Positions 24,893 through 37,454 of a stretch of DNA of 64,000 nucleotides are shown one piece after another (positions within the stretch are counted from its first letter, which is position 1; each line of letters begins with the position of its first letter). The stretch lies in assembly GCA_037903355.1 (NCBI GenBank), contig JBAJFE010000005.1:1178001-1242000 (forward strand), given 5' to 3'. The position numbers and the translations under genes were made by a program. The notes beneath the pieces are model-generated. The model was not told the origin of the DNA, did not search any database, and saw only the letters and a program-made list of their open reading frames with translations. The stretch comes from Trichuris trichiura (lineage: Eukaryota; Nematoda; Enoplea; Trichinellida; Trichuridae).

Positions 24893-25968
24893 ATGGTTAA
24901 GTCGTTGATTTATGCATTACCATATTTGCTCCTTCAATATTCAATTGCAAAGGTGACCCCTCCGCTGGTCGATTTCTTTTCAGCGCTTCCGTTGGCGGCA
25001 GACCGCGATGGAGACCCAACATTCTTGCAAAGGGTAAAAGTTGGAAGTGAAATGTTTTAAAAAGCGAAATTGTCTTTTTCTTTTTGTTTTTCAGAGATCG
25101 CAGGAAATTCGACGCGCCGTCAGCGCACTGTCGTATCCACCAAATCTGAAGGTTCGAAAAAACTTTTTCCCATCTTTGCTGCAGGACGCGGCGGCATCAT
25201 GTTTCTGGAAGGAGAACATTGGTCGCTTGGTGCCGGAATCGGTGATGAACGATCTCGGAGTGCCATTGTTGGCCCATATATGTACGAGCGCGTCTCAATG
25301 CAAAAATCAATGCTTGGAAATGCATGAGGACAGCGACATTGAAGTATGCAATTACATAACGTGGTATGAACAAAGCAACACTGCCTTATTCTACTCGCTC
25401 GAACCGACCAAACATTGGCACCTGCAGAGTGTACCAAATGTCAAATCCTACGAATGGCGATGCATTCGTACGTAACCAAATGGATTTATTCCTTTTTTTC
25501 ATTGATCACTTGTTAAGCTAATTCATGTTCGTGGTATTGGAGACCGGAACAAACCATTAAGGGAATTGAAAGTTGCAGTCAATGCATAGCGCTGACGACC
25601 ACCTTTTGCCGAGACTTCGGTCATTGTCAACGGCAGTGTGAAACAGTGCCATCGGTGAATATCTGCCCTACCATTTTTGCAAAGCCTCACTGAAATGATA
25701 GTTTAGTGCAATCACTTTTACATGGCAAACAATGGGACGGAAGGATACGGTCGAATGTTCCACGTTCCGGAGCAGCTTTTCGACGAAAAGTACTACGAAC
25801 ACTCGGACAGAAGGGATTCGTTCGAAATGCGTTGTGACGAAGGTGAGCACTTATAGCTATTTGCCTCTTTCCACTGTTTACTGGCAATACATTGCAGACG
25901 GAAAGTTAAAAAACGCGCTCAATGTGGGAACACAACACCAGGAAACAGGAAGACCGGTTACTCGCTAA
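24893..25968 (+). CDS. Orphan secreted cysteine-rich protein
   Basis: Exons 24893-25033, 25095-25467, 25518-25654, 25707-25842 and 25898-25968 join with closing phases to 285 aa. A further 33-bp in-frame intron at 25152-25184 (GTTCGA to CTGCAG) would make it 274 aa. The first 24 residues look like a signal peptide (MVKSLIYALPYLLLQYSIAK). Cysteines are spread through the middle in groups such as CTSASQCKNQC, CSQC and CRDFGHCQRQC, suggesting disulphide-bonded modules. Tryptophan and tyrosine are frequent. The C-terminal 50 residues are charged and cysteine-poor. I do not recognise the fold or family; a nematode-specific secreted protein is the simplest reading. Confidence 0.65.
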
Positions 25969-27503
25969 CATACCTGTCAATGACAATGATCCATTAACCC
26001 TTTGAATAACGCCCATTGTAAACAAGTAAAAGTGCTGTTTGATTATTAGTCGTCGAAGAAAAAGTAGGTTGTCAATTGTGACAGGTTCGCTTAGATATTT
26101 AGCTGTTCCTTTGCTGTGTGCGCGTTGAATCGAACTGACTGGTCATCAACTTGACATTTTACATTAACAGTCAACGCGTTGAGTTGAAATGATCTGATGC
26201 GTATGGAATCTGATCAACATTTAGTCTTCGCGCGGTATGGCAAAATAAAAGCATAGATATTCGCCTAACGCATTAGCACTGCGAGGAGAAGCATTAAATT
26301 TTTAAGCAATAATATATGGTTATAGGTCTCAAAAAAGTTGTATACTTTATAGATACAAAAAAATGCTTATTCACTTACTCTGCGAACGACATGCCAAAAG
26401 TCGTGTGGGTGCAATACCGACTACCATGCGACATTGGACGTTAGGTCGCAAAGGCAAGAGAAACTGAAAAAAAGTTGAAGATGTAAAATATGACGCTTCA
26501 TTATGCATTAAAACAGTGATCCTCAAGGAGGCGATTGGAGTGAGTTGCTAGGGGCTCAGAGCTGATGTAACCGCTGACCAAAATACACTGAAAAGCATGC
26601 CAGTCGGCTTAGCAGTTCCTTGGAAAAGAATAGTAGCGATCTCCTTTATTCGCTCCACCTTTTCCCGCCAATTTTTTACTGACTAGGATGGCGTCGGCCA
26701 ATAAGCACACATGAAATTAACCAATCATAGCAAGGGCGATAATGTAACTGAGTTTGAGGAAGGCTGCATTAAAAGGTGGCATTACCACTTCAAAGATCGT
26801 TTCGTTTTTTTGATGCATATATTAAGCATTGTGCAACCAAAGGAATGGCATACAATCGCTGTGAGTGCACTTTAACCTAAGCGATTGATCGCCGTCGAAG
26901 GCAACCTCTTCGTACGACCATTTTAAAAAGTAAATGAAATCAGTACTTGCAAGGAAAGAATGAAAAAAGAAGAAACAATGTTCTGCTGCAACAACTAAAG
27001 CGGCGTATAGTCACGTTGTATTGCCGTTGGAAAAATTCAGTTTTCGCAATACTGTCGTCTACAACAAAAAGTGCAGTTTCCGCCTCCCGTATGAATAAAG
27101 TAAACTGTCACGTAGCCGTTCGATTTTGGTTGAAAAAGTAATTGCACTTCCAAACTATAACGCAAAAACCAACTTTCACGTCAACAGCCCGCAGTAAAGA
27201 TCAATAATGTGATAAGGACTTATTGCAACAGTTACGACGATGCACGGACAATCTCCAGTGAGAAAACTTCGCTTTTTCGTATCGCAGCGATCGAAGGAAA
27301 AGTAAGTTCAAATAATAATAAATTTGATTATAAGCTGATTATAAAAAGTTTTTAAAGAAGACAGAAAAAATTCTTAAGAGCAGACTGCAGTTGGATCGAC
27401 AAATTGGAGTAAAAGGTGGCTACTGAAAGGGAAAGAAAAATTATTTTCGCTCCATTAAAAAAACAGCATTGCAAATATTCAATATTCTATCGCACTATGT
27501 CTT

Positions 27504-27798
27504 AACGAACACGGATGTTCTAGAACACTGGGTGCTTCGTAACGGGCTGGAGTTTCATAGTGTTTGATTTTCTACGGCTTTTCCCGTTTATTTGCTGTCC
27601 TGGTATCTGTAAATTGAACGAAACAACTGCTCTACCATTTTTCATTTTGATTATAAAAACTATTCAATTCTGTACATTTTTTCTTAATAACGGCTCATCC
27701 ATCCGTTGGTAGATTAGCTGTTTCGTTCAATTTACAGATACCAGCACAACAAATAAACGGGAAAAGCCGTAGAAGATCAAACACAACGAACACGGATG
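27504..27798. mobile_element. Fold-back (MITE-like) element
   Basis: Two 65-base arms, 27560-27624 and 27720-27784, are inverted copies with three mismatches, separated by 95 bases. A 14-base direct repeat AACGAACACGGATG lies at 27504-27517 and again at 27785-27798, directly next to the right arm. That arrangement suggests a short non-autonomous element with a target duplication. The left arm sits 42 bases from its flank, so the element ends are not exact. No protein is encoded. Confidence 0.6.
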
Positions 27799-28872
27799 AC
27801 ATTTACTCGATTTGCAAAAAAAGTCTCAACTCTGAAACCATTCTTTTTCTATCAAAATTCGATTGCATCAAAAAAACGCTGAACATCTGTTAGACCATTG
27901 AAAGCGTCAAATGAAAGAGCTGCGATGGTCTATCACAAAATGATTGAAAAGCTAAAGTTTATGGAACGACCGGGAAGTTCAGTATAACGTAGAAGATGGC
28001 GACCAGAAAAACAGTGCGCTAAGATAGTAATACTCGAAAATTAAAGCCAACAACATTGTCTTATCTAATCGACTATCAAGATGCGCTAGTAGACCATAAA
28101 ATGAGGGCGTTTACAACACATAGCATTCTACAACATGACGATATGTGCTCGATTGCATCTTGGAAAGGAATAAACATCCTACATTTACACTTTTTATAAA
28201 ATTAAAAAGAGAAGCAAGTCTACTACCGGTCACTTTGTAGTGCCTATGTTTGGTTCCTCTTTTTTTGATAGTGTATTGTTGTTACTCATGGTAATCATTC
28301 AGTAAATCTGTATTCACTTTTAAACAACTCTCAAGCAATTGGGACCTTGGATTTTCTTTTACCTAAAATAGACAAAACTGAAATTATCCTTATTATGCTA
28401 ATTAGGAAATGTGTGTGTCCTACAGGCCCCGCAAAAATTATATTGTATGTTGTCTATCCCCTATTGGACCTTCCAATGGTTAGAGTTTTGATTAAATTAA
28501 CCTATCGAGTTACTGAAAGGTCAACATTGAAGACAATACTTTGTAAGAAAACAGTGAATTGACTTTCTAAACTTTCGGGTGCACGATGAATCTACGAAAT
28601 GGAAATGAATGGACTTTGATTAGACTACAGCGAAAGCAAAAACTTCAACAGCTAAATGCTACTGAATATTGATGCTTGCACGGATATACGATAAACAGCA
28701 AACAGAATTTGTCTAACGAAACTGGGATAGGAGCAAAACATCGCAAAACTTGAACCTTTCATGGAAGTTATGAAGTGCACAACGATAATCGCCTTTGTAA
28801 TCGATGTTCGGGTTCAACATCAGTAATGCATGCAAAACAAAAAAAATTCCTATTAACGGGCGTGTGACATAA

Positions 28873-28971
28873 CATAATTGTAGTACGGAAAGGCTACCGG
28901 GAACCGACTCTTCCCAAAAGCTTCGCCAAATATAAGGGTTCAACGGTTAGCCTTTCCGTGCTACAATTATG
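28873..28971. repeat. Near-perfect hairpin, 24-bp stem
   Basis: CATAATTGTAGTACGGAAAG with GCTA (28873-28896) pairs with 28948-28971 with one G-T type mismatch, around a 51-base loop. The size resembles a small-RNA precursor, but it could equally be the end of a small fold-back element. Confidence 0.55.
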
Positions 28972-29780
28972 CAAAACAACATGATTATAACATTGTAAAT
29001 TTTCTTCATGGCAGATAATGAAGTTGCAAGTTTGTACGAGTGTTCCCTCTCGAAAATTTTAAATTAAGAAAACAAATTCAACCGGAGCACTTTTGAAAAT
29101 TCTTTTAGAACTTCCCGCCATGTAAAGCATTACGATATACTTTCCTCGCAATTAGACGTAATAAATCATAAGCAATTTAACAATACTCATCACAAAAATT
29201 AAAACTACAAGATTTAGAGTGGCGGTAAAAATTGCAAAACTAAAAATATTCATTACAACGTTGAAGTTTCCTTAATTGGCCACTGCTTAGAAGTTAATAT
29301 TTGTTATTAACGATGCGATGCAAAAGATGCCATTATAAGGATTTTCAAGTCGGAAGCCCCATAATAACGCGCAGTCACTTCAGTAATAGTACGTTTCATA
29401 CTTATCGGCCTCTCCAATTCTATGAACAGTTATCGTTAAAGCTTTGGCGTAGTAAGACATCGCTAGCGAACGGCATGACGACGCTGATGAATTAGCTGCA
29501 CTAGAGAAAGGGCAAAACTATTGAAAAACGGTGGTGCAACTTCACTCCCAACTCATCGTCACCTCAAAGCTCCATTATTGATCACTGAAACTTCAGTGTT
29601 AATAATTGCAGCTTCAATGAGAACGAATAAATTTGTGTACTGTATTTAAACTGTTTGCAGGTTTAAATCTCATACTGTTTTCGGTAAGCGTAAGTTAAGT
29701 CGAGTTTAGCGTTGATTTTGTGTTCCGCATCTTTTCCTTGGTCTTACGCAGTTAGGATACTTTCGCGTACAAGTATCCCA

Positions 29781-30873
29781 ATGACGAGCGTTGAAGAGCG
29801 TAAAAAGACGGAGGAAGGAAAAAAGAAAATGGACAATGGACCAAACGATGGTCAGTCGACGATCGGCCAATCGTCCACCTCCAATAGTAATAGTTTCCCG
29901 TGGGCTGCGCCGAATATGTGTAAAAATTCCAACGATTATGCTCAATCCGTACGCGCATGGTTGTGGGCTTACCAATGCGCCCAATGGTACAACGTGTGGG
30001 CTTCCCTTTATTTGTCGGCCAATTCGTCGAGCGTTGCTCTACCTCGACCTGCTGCAGCCGTTAGCATTAACCGCCCGCAAACCACTAGTACGTTTTCCAT
30101 TCTTTTCGCCATTTTTTGAATGGAGTTAGTTTCGCAGGTCGCGCCTACGTCGTCACTCCATTGCATCGTCGTTTGGCCGCAGAATGCTTCGACTTCCTCT
30201 TCTTTTTTGTTATCGGAGTGTTTATAATCATAGCCCTCGAAGATCGACATTGGATGTACAATCGCTTCTTCTTCTCATTATCATTCATTTGCATATTAAC
30301 TCTATTTGTTACAGTAGCTTGAGCAATTACGAAAAGCTTTTTGATCCCGAAGTCGACCTGAGCAGCGTTATTAAACTAAGCCAAGAAATGATACCGTTGG
30401 AAATGTTGAAAAAAATCATAGTCAGCCTAGTCGAGGTACATCATCGCAGTGAAGCAAAGCGTCGTTGTATTTGTAATTGACGATTTTCAGGCAGGCTTCA
30501 TTTGTCATGGTTTCGGTCTGGAATGGGGTTGTACGCCGGGAAAATTTTGCATGGGAATTCGCGTGATTCATTGCGACTCCATTCAGCCTGTTAATCTTAA
30601 CGAGAATCGCGTCATAGTCAGTGCAACTTGCTACAAAGTCGGTTTTTTCAGGTGAGTGGTACGGCAGCGATTTCAAAGTTGCCTGTTTTCTCCTCGTCCT
30701 CGCAGTCTGTGCATGTGTGTCATCTTTTCAGTGCTCTTATTCGATCGCTGTTGAAGAACTTCGCACTGGGCATTTTGTTTCCACTTTTCCTACCAATGTA
30801 TTGCTTCGCTTACAATCGTTCCTTGTACGATGTTGTTGCGCATACGGTGGTCGTTGAAATGGACGGTTCTTGA
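29781..30873 (+). CDS. FAM8A1-like RDD-family membrane protein
   Basis: Five exons, 29781-30087, 30138-30255, 30315-30435, 30491-30651 and 30732-30873, close to 282 aa. The N-terminal 100 residues are hydrophilic, then aromatic-rich. An RDD domain follows with three hydrophobic segments: PLHRRLAAECFDFLFFF, a middle part with GCTPGKFCMGIRVI, and FALGILFPLF before NRSLYDVVAHTVVV. The R...D..D and TPGK motifs are hallmarks of the family. Human FAM8A1 belongs to the HRD1 ubiquitin-ligase complex in ER-associated degradation; an ER role here is inferred from similarity. The start at 29781 is the first ATG of the open frame. The second intron contains ATTTGCAT at 30287. Confidence 0.85.
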
Positions 30874-31565
30874 TTGAACAGAGCTGTTGCACAACATTTT
30901 TTGACGAACAAATAACATTTCACTCAGGCATTTCGCCTTCAAACAAATTGATCTTCCGTTCGGTTACATAGTAAATGCTGCCCATGCGTAAACATAGTTG
31001 TTGTCCATTGTGGCACGAGAAACAACGTATATCAGTACAAGAGTGGGCGGACGGCGTTTTCCAGGTCGAGAGGGGGACGACTGTACAAAATTTTTTCTCC
31101 TTGAACATTTCTACTTTGTTTTGCAAGTTGGCACGATTCAAATGCTCATTGGACCATCAACTGTAAACTTATTGGTTAACTCATTACGGCAGTTGGAACG
31201 AACCCGATTGATCAGTGGGAGATAAGATGAAAATTAAAGTTGGCCCATTGTTCTTTGCATATTTTGATTTAGACTACGCGATTTCACTTTGCCGCTGAGT
31301 CACGCTTGTTGAAGCGTTGGTGAAAGTTGTTGCCCAAAATTTTGAACAAGGCCCAAAGGGCAAACTGAACCAAATCCTCGTCGGGTCAATGGTAGTCAAG
31401 TGGCTCCTTTTCTTCCGCGCAGCCATTTGCAGCTTCCATTGTGTTCCGAGGAAAACGTTTTCAAAGCAAAGCAGCCGTAACAGCCTATTTTTGCCCGCTC
31501 CAAAGGAAAACGTTCCACTTTTAAGCATGACGCGTCCAATTGTGGCAACGCTGTCATTTTTCATA
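30874..31565. other. Intergenic DNA, no supported gene
   Basis: Overlapping open frames exist on both strands at 31274-31715, but neither resembles a known family and splice signals do not extend them. The plus-strand frame runs into the signal peptide of the next gene. Confidence 0.4.
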
Positions 31566-33207
31566 ATGCGAAATACCGATTGTTGCCTTGCCGTAGCACT
31601 GTGGTGGCTGGTAATTACTTTCGGTTTTTGTCATCTTTCTTTCGTCTCAACTGCTGACAGCATTGACGCAAAAAATGGTAAAGCGCCCATATTTATGCAT
31701 AGTCGATCAAGTTGACGGGTCGCATTTGCCTTCAAGGTAACCGAATCAGTAACGTGACTCTGTGCAATACGAACGAAATTAAACGTCCCCATCGGAACGC
31801 GACCAACAAATATCTGCAGTGTGAACCGATTTCGGATAGCAATCGTCTCTTCTGGTAATGTTTTAAAGACGGTTGCACCATTTAAAGCTTCGACGAATTG
31901 TTGAATTCAGGAAACTGCCCGACCTCGGTCAATGGACAGAAAAGCGTTGTCAAAGCGATCGTGAGGAATTCAATGAGTACGAGCAAAAGTGTGTCAAACG
32001 ACAAAAATTGAAGAAATATGGAAAGAGACGTTGTTATCCACGGCCATGTAGGCGACCGGACCGCAGCTCAACCATTCATCATCCAAATTCCATTAATGTT
32101 ACTATTTTTTAAGATGAAAGCTTTGCGCTTACACCAAACGGATTCTGTGACCTTAGCACGTCCTCGTTGATGCCCTATTCAAGCTCGCCTGCAACTTACA
32201 TGCAGTGCTTACCGTCTTCGCGAAGGTATAAACGTTTTGTATTGTACTTTGACGCAACTTAAGCATTTTCCAACTGAACATCCCGCCATAGACGTTACTG
32301 CGGACAATGGATGAGCCGTCCCTGTTTTTCCGGCGGTATTTTCAATTTTATGTTGCAACTTTGCCTTTCCAGTAGCAGTAAGTCGAAGTGACGTCATCAG
32401 AGTTTGTTGCAAACTTGTTCTCTTTAAGTGGCAATGGGATGCCCACAATCTTATATACCAGTGACTCAATGCTCCCCAATGATGGCCTGTCCGGGACAAT
32501 CCATGTGCATGCAAGGTTCCTGCTGTATGCCAACGACGACCGTTGCTATGCCAACGGCGATGTACCCTCAAAATCCAATGATTACCGCACCTATTGGTGC
32601 GCCAGCGCAAACATACTTTCCAATTATGCCCAGTCAACAATTTGGTAACGTCAATCTCGGTATTACAGCGTGTAAGTAATGCGGATAAATGCGGGATAAA
32701 CGAGTGCATTGATTGAGTTCTCCTTATTAAGCAATGCAAGGAGGCCTATGTCCAACTGGTATGCCATCTCTTGGACCATGCAACATCGGATGCCCCACTG
32801 GTAGTGTATGCATGTCCGGCGCCTGCTGCCCAATGTCTTCACCATTTGGCATGTTTTCATATCGTAGGTGTATGAGTAGATTTTTTCATTATGAAAAAAC
32901 TTCAATTGCAGCTCAAATGGGATTCCCGCCTCCTCAGTTGTGCCTGAGTGGCGCATTACCGGTCGGTGCTTGTTTCAAAGGATGTCCAGGTGGTTACATC
33001 TGCGAACAAGCTGGTTGTTGTCAGGCGGGAATGAACCCCCTCTCGTACGGTCCAATGCTACCTTATATGTCAGGAATGTTTCCTGGACCGTTACCTCCAT
33101 ATGGAGCAAACATTGGACCGCTTGGAAATGCCGGCCTTGTGGCTTCCGTCGGCACGCCGCCCATTCTGCCCATCAGGGCTCGACCGAAGGAACCACGTAA
33201 ATTTTAA
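31566..33207 (+). CDS. Secreted peritrophin-like plus lustrin-module protein
   Basis: Eight exons, 31566-31677, 31737-31854, 31911-32047, 32114-32225, 32292-32377, 32429-32671, 32732-32863 and 32912-33207, close to 411 aa. A hydrophobic leader (AVALWWLVITFGF) is followed by two modules with chitin-binding-like cysteine spacing (NKYLQCEP through FNEYEQKCV, and TYMQCLPSS through RPCFSGG). Three lustrin/EB-type modules follow: CPGQSMCMQGSCC, CPTGSVCMSGACC and CPGGYICEQAGCC. Met/Pro-rich linkers separate them. The order suggests an extracellular coat or cuticle protein that binds chitin at one end. An upstream in-frame ATG at 31527 is an alternative start. The last exon could splice on at GTAAAT near 33199, but I see no good partner. 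Confidence 0.75.
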
Positions 33208-33461
33208 CGCAATTTTTCACTCACTAATGACTACTACAGCATTGAGGGCGTTTCTCCCATTAACATTACATTAAATATGCTTTTTGAAGTACTTACTGAG
33301 TGAATTGAAATGAAACGGCTGCAGCGTGTGTTTCTTTCTTCGACTTTGTTCAGATTGGCAAGAAGTAGGGCTGACAGATTTTCTTTTTTCTTGAAAATTC
33401 ATTGATTTATTCTATCCTTAAAACAATATCGTTATCATTAATTAGCTAACCTATTAGGCTT

Positions 33462-34033
33462 ATGGTATATACGTCGATATTGTGCCTCTTAGTTGGCGTG
33501 ATAACATGTAATAACCAATTTCCGCTATGAGAAGCACAGTTTCTGCGTTCAGCGTCGATAATCGAATTGGAAATTCAATTTTTGACCAACACGTCCAAGT
33601 AGAGATCATTTCAGAATTATGTTGGAATGGCGAAGATCCAATGGGGACGTGCGATGGGAAAATGAGTACACAGCCCGCTGGTGGTACGTACGATCAATTG
33701 AAAACGCATCCGGATTGTCCAGAAGGATACGTTTGTCAAAATAGCAGTTGCTGTCGAGCCAAGTTACCCGCGTGCCCCGAAGGTGGCATAGCATTGCAGG
33801 AATGCAGGGCAGGCTGCCCTTCGGGTTACAAATGTTACAAAGGCGGTTGCTGTCCAACTCCAAGTTGTCCAGGCGGTACGAGAGCAACCCAATGGTGTGA
33901 CGTAGACAGCGATTGTATGCCGGGACAAAGTTGCATTCAAAATGTCTGCTGCTCTGATCTTCTTATGAGGTTGAAAACGACCGCCTTTGGGCCGCGCCTT
34001 AACTTGGGCAGACGTGCCAGAAACACTGATTGA
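33462..34033 (+). CDS. Secreted lustrin/EB-module protein
   Basis: A small secreted protein made of three cysteine modules of the same type as its upstream neighbour: CPEGYVCQNSSCC, CPSGYKCYKGGCC and CMPGQSCIQNVCC. The signal peptide MVYTSILCLLVGVIT is on exon 1 (33462-33507). Exon 2 is 33600-34033 if the acceptor is TCCAAG, giving 159 aa. A 32-bp intron ending CACAG at 33539 is the alternative and adds about 21 residues. It lies 255 bases downstream of the peritrophin-lustrin gene on the same strand, so the pair probably arose by duplication of lustrin modules. Confidence 0.7.
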
Positions 34034-37000
34034 ATATTCAGACCAAATGTTCACTTGCAACGTTCAATGAAGTGATCAGATAACATTAGGCGCCCATCTG
34101 CTGAAGGCTAACCAACCGTCTGCTGTGGTGAAAATAGACTCCATTCCAATTAAGCATCTCAATGATTGGTTTACAGTTTTTTTGAAAAAACATAAGCATA
34201 TAATAGTTTTCCGTGACTGCTCAGCATGAATAAAAGTTAACAGCAATGTATGCATGACGGCTGTAAATAACGGACATCCCCATATCATTTGTGAACATCA
34301 ATTGAGTTCATTCTTCGTCTTTTGGAAAAATATCATTTCAAATCAACAATAAAAACATGGACGTTAATGAAAAGCAAAGTAACTGTATTGTAATTTTTAT
34401 CCATAATCACATTGCGTCATTTATGACTTCGAATCAGTTCCGTGAATCACCTCTTTCTTTTCTAATTACATATATCAGAGATAAGCAATGAGTGAAAGCC
34501 TTTTTTCGTAAGCACATGGCACTCATTTTTCAAATGAACAAAATAGCAAAAGTGATTTCAGTAACACAGTCTGTCAACAAATTAATTTGCATGGGAAAAT
34601 GATTTGCCACGTCAGCTTAAAGTCGTTATTTCTCCTCTGAATGCAACAAAGCTGATTTTGTTCAGCACAAAACGTTATTTCACCTTTAAGCAAAAGTGAA
34701 AAGTTTATTTTGAAACGGGCAAAATGCATGAACAACTGGCTCATTGACGCGGCTGCCAATTCGCCCCTAAAATTGCATTGGCGAAAAAGAGAAAACTTTC
34801 GAGCGTTGATTAAGCAAATTTCGCGGCAACAACTTCGACGAGTTGAATGGTTTCGAGAGAAAAAGCGGACGCGGAAAAGAAACTGAATTGCTTCACGGTC
34901 GAAATTTTCCTTCCCAAAAATAAGCATATAATCGATTTATCGCGGACGACCCGCATTCGACAACTTAAAAGGGGCCAACACGTTGCAGGTGAAGTTGCAA
35001 ATCGATTTTAACGCAGAGAAAATAAATTGAACACTTTTACTTAAGGCAGCAGTTCATTTGAATTTTATCAGTTTTCCCACCGTTTCTTTTTGACGAAAAT
35101 ACAAACGCCGCAAAAACTGGACACTCTTCGTCAATTCGATCGTTACTCTTTCGGAAACTGAGTTCGAACGAAGCTGCTGCAAACAGCAAGCAAAAATATT
35201 CCGTACACAAAATTAGCGAAAGAAACTTTAAACAATACTTTACAAACACGCTTCTTGATTTGACGCGATCCCGCTCAAAAAATGTGATTTTATTTATTGT
35301 AAAATAAGTTGCACAGTTTTGCGCTTTAAAAATTCGGGTAGCAAAGCCAACTACACTCAAATACTACAGTGAAGAAACGCTTCTTTCAACATAGCAGTCA
35401 CAACAACGTAGATACTGCTTTATAATGACGTCGCTTTTTAAAAAAAAAGTTCGCAAATTGAGCTGCGCTATATGGAAAAAGTTTGTTTTAATAAGTTGAG
35501 AAAACTGAATGGACGAAGGCGGTTCGTAAGGAAAGTTAGGCTGACGTCAGTAACTTTTTCCCTTCAAATCATATGATGAGGTTTGTATTCAAGATAGAAA
35601 AACTGAACTTTCAAAATTCTTTTGACATTAATGGACGTACCATCATACGTTACGAGATAAAATTTACATGTTTAATAAACTTTCGTAGTTTTGAGTAATG
35701 GACAACTGCCAAAATTACGCAGAGAGGTCAAACAGGCCTACAAAAGATATGATAAAAAAGAGATATTGTAAAACAGATACTTCAGCTATGGTTTTATGCT
35801 AATGAAGAGTGCTCGCATATGCACCATCATCTCATTACGTGAAACAACTGCAAACCTAAGTGACCTTCGAGGTTTACAATCAGTTAGCGAAATCTGACAG
35901 GTAATAAGTGATATGTTGATCTATCAGCGACTCTATGTCAACTCATGCTGACAACAGTTTTCTCATAGGTTACACTGGGCAGCGTTAAGTTTTTGGCGTC
36001 AAGATGGTGACAATCCACCCTTAAGCAACACTGAATAATGGTGATAAGAAAAGATGGTTGAAGAGAATGAATGTTTGATTCATTGATCAAACGGTTATTT
36101 GGTTGTACAGTGCATAGCGAGTGCGGTCGCCTTGGAGAAAAGCGAAGTCAGCTTGGCGTGTTGCGAGATCCTTTTAGCGGGCAGCAAAGTCAAGTAGTCA
36201 CTTCATTGCACGCGAACAGACCAATCAAGCTAAGAATGGAAAATCTTGATTCACTAAACGCCTTTGGCCCTCATTGTCTCTTAATGTCCATTAGCTACGG
36301 CCTCGTGAATGCGCAACTACCAGCGGTCAGCGCCACTGGCTAAAACGCAAAAGGTGCAAAATGACCGCTGCAGGACAGTAGCCAACGTTACACACATCAT
36401 TCACTTCGCCATTGTTGCAGGGAAGAAACACGTATAATGAATAGCAAGCAGTCTTTCGGGAGATAATTGTTATGCTCAATGGCGCAACGAGAGTTCTCCG
36501 AATCAGCGGGTGACTAATGCCGCCGCTTTCATCCTCTAACCTCACTAAGACTTAACAACACAGTAGCGCCGCCTTAAGCAGCACGTTTGCGAGAGAGCCG
36601 CACCTCTACAGTAGGACAATGTGTCTAGTAAATTGGCGACCATGACATGTCCAGGTGACAAGACATTGATGGAACAATATTCCCCTTTTGGCCAAGTTGG
36701 CTAATCTGGACAATTAGCCATCGATGGTATTTTAATCCTCGCTCAGCCTTTACCAACTTGCCTTTATTCATCCGTGGTCAAGCTGCGTAACTTAACCGCC
36801 ATAGACAAAGAGTCTGCCAAAACGGGTCGCTGCGCCGTCAACCATTGTGAGCTTTCAATGAGCTCGGTCAGCACGTCGCCAAATCATCCGTCCATAATCG
36901 GAAAGTCACCAGCACACAATAGGAGTCTGTTACTTTGGCGCAACAGAGCCGCCTTACTCACTTACTATGTTTCACCCAGCCATCATCCCGCCCAGAATAG

Positions 37001-37454
37001 CCAATAACATAGCTGTATACATTCTTGAACATTTCCATTGCGAATAGCCAAAACAAAGTGTTAATTGAGAGAGCAGTGAGTACTCTAACAGTGCTTTTCC
37101 ATTCAAGCGCAACGTCAACTTGAAGACAAGAGCATTGAATTGTACTGTAAATGTGTAGCCGCGGTCGATACCGTAAATGGCAAGAAAAATGACACTCTGG
37201 GGCGCTCAATTAGCCACGTGTTGATCAAGCAGCAATCGGGAATGCTTAGAAGATGCATAGAGGAAACATGGCTCGGCGATTGGTCGATGGCACATCGGTG
37301 ATCCAATGGAAATAGGGCACTGTGGGGGCGCCTCGTTGATACGACTGGAAGCGATGAAAATAAACCTAGCGGGAGTGTATTCTTGTCTGTCTGAACCCAG
37401 CGGGTCGACGATGATCATTCAGTGACCACGAAACGTATCGACCGGAAATTCTCT
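34034..37454. other. Long gene-free 5' flank of the Zic gene
   Basis: No supported gene on either strand. Octamer ATTTGCAT at 34585. It lies directly upstream of a developmental transcription factor, so enhancers are expected but none can be named. A CCCAG acceptor at about 37400, followed by an open frame into the Zic start, may mark a spliced or trans-spliced leader site. Confidence 0.45.

Larger units (their letters stand above)
25969..29780. other. Intergenic DNA with inverted repeats
   Basis: About 3.8 kb without a recognisable gene. Two inverted-repeat structures inside it are listed separately. The rest is AT-rich and open frames are short. Confidence 0.5.

Noticed and set aside
31274..31564. 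Minus-strand frame of 96 codons with a possible continuation to about 30940
   Set aside because: No family recognised, and splicing into the downstream frames could not be made to close; antisense to the leader of the secreted gene.
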